Of a stretch of 64,000 nt of DNA, positions 61,662 through 64,000 are shown piece after piece. The position numbers and the translations under genes were made by a program. Numbering within the stretch: the stretch's first letter is position 1; the number at the start of each line of letters is the position of its first letter. Source of the DNA: Candidatus Bathyarchaeota archaeon (GTDB taxonomy: Archaea; Thermoproteota; Bathyarchaeia; Bathyarchaeales; Bathycorpusculaceae); the NCBI GenBank assembly GCA_026014745.1, contig JAOZHS010000001.1:372001-436000 (forward strand). The letters are read 5' to 3'. The notes beneath the pieces were generated by a model. The model was not told the origin of the DNA. It searched no databases and was given only the letters and a program-made list of their open reading frames with translations.

Positions 61662-63074
61662 GTGGATGGCGTATCGGTGACCCCAAAAAATCCATCTCCC
61701 AAAAAACTAAAAGTTGTTTTCGCTGACCCCCCGTTTGGCAGAGAATCCAAAGGCGAAGCCGTAACCGAGTCACCGAATTTAGGCATACTCTACATAGTCG
61801 GCTACGCCAAACCCCGTTTGCCCGACGTGGAATTTTACTATCTTGAACCCTTCCTCTCTATGGAGGAGCATCTTGCCAAAGTCGCCGAAATCAAACCCGA
61901 CATCTATGCCATCTCTTTTACGACGCCTCGGCGTGACCTCTCCTTTGAAACCATAGCCAAAGTCAAAGCGTTGGGTTTGCCGATGCTTATGGCTGCTGGC
62001 GGCGCGCACCCGACTATTGATCCGCAGGATGTTCTCAAAAACACCGCTGTCGAGGTCTGCATTGTGGGTGAGGGCGAAGAAACCTGCACTGAGCTTATCA
62101 AAAAGGTCCAAGCTAAAGAGCCCATAAGCGACATAGCTGGTACGGTGAATCGCCAAAAAAACAACGGTCTCCGTCCCCTCCTCAAGGATATTGACTTTTT
62201 CCCCGCATGGGAACTGGTTGACTTCGAAAACTACGATATAGCGGTGAGCAAAAAACGGCGCATGGCTTATTTGCTGCCGATTCGTGGCTGTCCCAACTAC
62301 TGCACGTATTGCAGCAATCCCGTGTGGAAGCTTGAGAAGCCTTGGATTCGGATGCGTTCGCCCAAAAACATCGCCGACGAAGTCAACTACCTCTACGGAC
62401 GGGGCATCCGCGAAATCTACATCCGCTCCGACACGTTCAACGTGGATATCAAATGGTGCCTTGAAGTGCTGGGCGAAATCGAGAAGCTCAACCTCAAAGG
62501 CATGACCTTCCAATGCAACCTCCGCGCCGACAAACTCAACGATGAATTAGCCAAAAAACTCAGCGACATCCACGTCTGGCTGGTGCACATCGGTTTGGAA
62601 TCCGCCAACGACCGCGTGCTCAAAGGCATCGGCAAAAACGCGTCGCAAGCCGACAACGTCCACACTCTTGAGTTGCTCAAAAAGTACGGCGTTAAAGTGT
62701 ATGGGTTTTTGATGCTCTATAACGCTTGGGAAACCAACGGCAAACTCGAATATGAAACGCCTGAGGAAGTCGAAAACACCCTCAAGTTTGCCAAGGATTG
62801 CCTGCGCGACAACCTCATCGAATACATCTCATGGTCCATCACTAACCCCCTGATTGGCAGCAAACTCTACACCATCGCAGAACGCCACGGCATCGCAGCC
62901 TACAACGTCAAAATCGGCAACTGCATGCACCTCCCCGGCGTATCTGAGGAGCAGATGGTGGAACACGTCAAACAAGGCATGATACTACAACTCCTAAACG
63001 GCATCCAAAAAGGCATGATAACCAAAAACAACAAACGCGCCCAACAAAAAGCCAAAAAAATCCTAAACATGTAA
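61662..63074 (+). CDS. B12-binding-type radical SAM protein
   Basis: A 470-residue radical SAM protein with a Rossmann-like cobalamin-binding-type domain in front (about 15-160; ESPNLGILYIVGYAKPRLPDV-like, GGAHPTIDPQDVL, VGEGEETCTELI). The 4Fe-4S motif follows as C210-x3-C214-x2-C217 in RGCPNYCTYCSNP. HIGLESANDRVLKGIGK and MLYNAWETNG complete the barrel. Such proteins methylate or rearrange unactivated carbons. GDGT ring synthases (GrsA/B) belong to this superfamily, but so do many other enzymes. GTG at 61662 or 61677. Divergent from the GT operon. Confidence 0.85.
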   Translation: MDGVSVTPKNPSPKKLKVVFADPPFGRESKGEAVTESPNLGILYIVGYAKPRLPDVEFYYLEPFLSMEEHLAKVAEIKPDIYAISFTTPRRDLSFETIAKVKALGLPMLMAAGGAHPTIDPQDVLKNTAVEVCIVGEGEETCTELIKKVQAKEPISDIAGTVNRQKNNGLRPLLKDIDFFPAWELVDFENYDIAVSKKRRMAYLLPIRGCPNYCTYCSNPVWKLEKPWIRMRSPKNIADEVNYLYGRGIREIYIRSDTFNVDIKWCLEVLGEIEKLNLKGMTFQCNLRADKLNDELAKKLSDIHVWLVHIGLESANDRVLKGIGKNASQADNVHTLELLKKYGVKVYGFLMLYNAWETNGKLEYETPEEVENTLKFAKDCLRDNLIEYISWSITNPLIGSKLYTIAERHGIAAYNVKIGNCMHLPGVSEEQMVEHVKQGMILQLLNGIQKGMITKNNKRAQQKAKKILNM

Positions 63075-63170
63075 ACTCAGCAAATTTATTTCTCTTTTAT
63101 AGCAGTCGGTTTTGTCAATGAAAATGAATCGACCAAAAGAAAAGAGATTGGTTTTACGGACCCGCCTCGA

Positions 63171-64000
63171 CTAAGCTGTTATAGACTTACGCCTCTTTAA
63201 GAAAAAGATTAACAAGAGTAAGACTGTTGGAATGGTAATGGCAACGACAATTGCTCCTAAAAATTGAATGTCTCCCCCTACAGGTGCTGTGTCAGGCGAA
63301 GCAGCATTAACCTGCTTTATCAAGGGGTAATGGTCTATGTTGGCATCGTCAATGTAAAAACTTGTGTCCCAAACGTTTCTCTGCGTTTGTGAACTGTTGC
63401 TATATCTGGAATGGAAGTTGTCCCAGTAGTTGCCTTCCGCCCCGTTATCCCAGACGTTGCTTTCATATTCGGCGGGGGCATACCAGCGAGTTAAAACATG
63501 GGATTCTAAGGTGTTGTTGGCGAAGTTATTATGGAAGAGGGTGTTGTTGAAGGCATCGGATATTCGCAAAGCAGCACCTTTGTTGTCAGCAAAGGTATTT
63601 TTGGTGAATGAGTTATCGCTACTTTGAACAAGGTTAACTCCAAAATAATTTTCACGAAAGAGATTCTGCGTGATAGTGCTATTCCGGGAAACGGCAAAAT
63701 ACATTCCGGAGTCATTATTGGTAAAGTTGTTTTTGCGGATTAAGAGTTGTCTTGATCCGTCCCCACCAGAGTGGTTTTGGGTAATGCCTGACGGCGTTAA
63801 TCCATAACCACAGGAGTCGATATCATTCTCAGAGACAACGATATCGCTGCAATCCACCATGCCAATTCCTGCATATTGGTTTCTTGTAAGCTTATTCTCT
63901 GAAACGGTTATATTTTGGCTATATTTCAAGAAGATACCGTTTCCGCAGTTAGCCACCTGACTGCCTTCTATCTTTGAGTCATTTGTATTAATCAGTGTTA
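63171..64000 (-). CDS. NosD-like right-handed beta-helix surface protein (5' part outside window)
   Basis: At least 275 residues. The frame is open to the right edge, so the N-terminus is missing. Repeats of about 22 residues follow the pattern N-x-(I/F)-x-x-N-x-x-x-x-N (VSENKLTRNQYAGIGM, ITQNLFRENYFGVNLV, FTKNTFADNKGAALRI), which stack as a right-handed parallel beta-helix like NosD. HNNFANNTLESHVLT and GNYWDNFHSRYS are NosD-family C-terminal motifs. A membrane helix (FLGAIVVAITIPTVLLLLIF) and KRRKS anchor it outside the cell. Carbohydrate binding is plausible. Confidence 0.87.
   Translation of the reverse strand, partial: TLINTNDSKIEGSQVANCGNGIFLKYSQNITVSENKLTRNQYAGIGMVDCSDIVVSENDIDSCGYGLTPSGITQNHSGGDGSRQLLIRKNNFTNNDSGMYFAVSRNSTITQNLFRENYFGVNLVQSSDNSFTKNTFADNKGAALRISDAFNNTLFHNNFANNTLESHVLTRWYAPAEYESNVWDNGAEGNYWDNFHSRYSNSSQTQRNVWDTSFYIDDANIDHYPLIKQVNAASPDTAPVGGDIQFLGAIVVAITIPTVLLLLIFFLKRRKSITA

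Noticed and set aside
61779-62513. Long open frame on the minus strand (over 240 codons) opposite the radical SAM gene
   Set aside because: The plus strand encodes a complete, recognisable enzyme. The antisense frame shows no domain and follows from codon bias.
1-64000. Search for insertion sequences, integrases, att-like repeats, rRNA and tRNA genes
   Set aside because: None was found by reading both strands. Short tRNAs with introns could still escape; a covariance-model scan would settle it.

Overview
The window looks like a chromosomal segment of a mesophilic archaeon of the TACK lineage, most plausibly Bathyarchaeia. The evidence is a combination of traits: eukaryote-like ribosomal proteins eS25, eS26, eS1 (S3Ae) and a 53-residue eL40; an HMf-type histone together with two Alba paralogs; a tetraether lipid synthase; F420 synthesis (cofD); a thermosome; RNA polymerase subunit K; Hel308; several TrmB-type regulators; and very large beta-propeller surface proteins with one C-terminal membrane anchor. 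Histone plus eS25/eS26 argues against Euryarchaeota and against Sulfolobales-like Crenarchaeota. The genus cannot be read from this sequence. No rRNA, tRNA, CRISPR array, transposase or phage gene was found.

Layout. 1-10 kb: a TatD-like hydrolase cut by the window edge, histone, a TrmB regulator divergent from tetraether lipid synthase, eS25, a DegT aminotransferase, an ATP-NAD kinase family protein, two small membrane proteins and TrpB2, which is divergent from an ACT-domain regulator. 10.7-14.3 kb: a compact accessory module with a thioredoxin-like protein bearing a Cys-Cys pair, a Get3/ArsA-type ATPase, and a divergent PadR regulator fused to a methyltransferase-like domain. The two divergent genes share one TTATAA box flanked by TATCGG/CCGATA inverted repeats. 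A frameshifted Mrr-like nuclease follows. 14.5-18.9 kb: thermosome, rpoK, a Mut7-C RNase and dihydroorotase.

19-29.7 kb is a cell-surface locus. A 607-residue TrmB-PAS-GAF regulator stands divergent to a 949-residue surface propeller protein. Next come a 13-repeat PQQ-like propeller gene with two compensating frameshifts, a second large paralog (866 residues), and another TrmB regulator right after it. 29.7-42.6 kb is mostly housekeeping: a CBS protein, DUF4438, eS26, archaetidylinositol-phosphate synthase, Alba 1 with a structured leader, a CPA2 antiporter, SerRS, eS1, moaE-cofD, a DUF47 protein, eL40, an Lrp-like regulator, and Alba 2 / NusA-like KH / AspRS.

42.8-53 kb: anchored extracellular proteins, an asparagine-synthase homologue without the N-terminal Cys, purB, Hel308, and an Fe-S operon (divergent IscS-like protein, IscU, SufS, small coupled protein). 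53-64 kb is a cell-envelope glycosylation region with a deacetylase/FemAB-like fusion, one GT2 and three GT4 glycosyltransferases, a PKD-containing surface protein, a B12-type radical SAM protein and a NosD-like beta-helix protein that runs off the right end.

The less ordinary parts are the ArsA/PadR-methyltransferase module with its symmetric shared promoter, the TrmB-controlled surface-propeller locus, the IscS-like protein with a remodelled PLP pocket, the GT2 gene whose coding frame extends upstream of any normal start codon, and three single-base frame breaks that could be biological or assembly errors.
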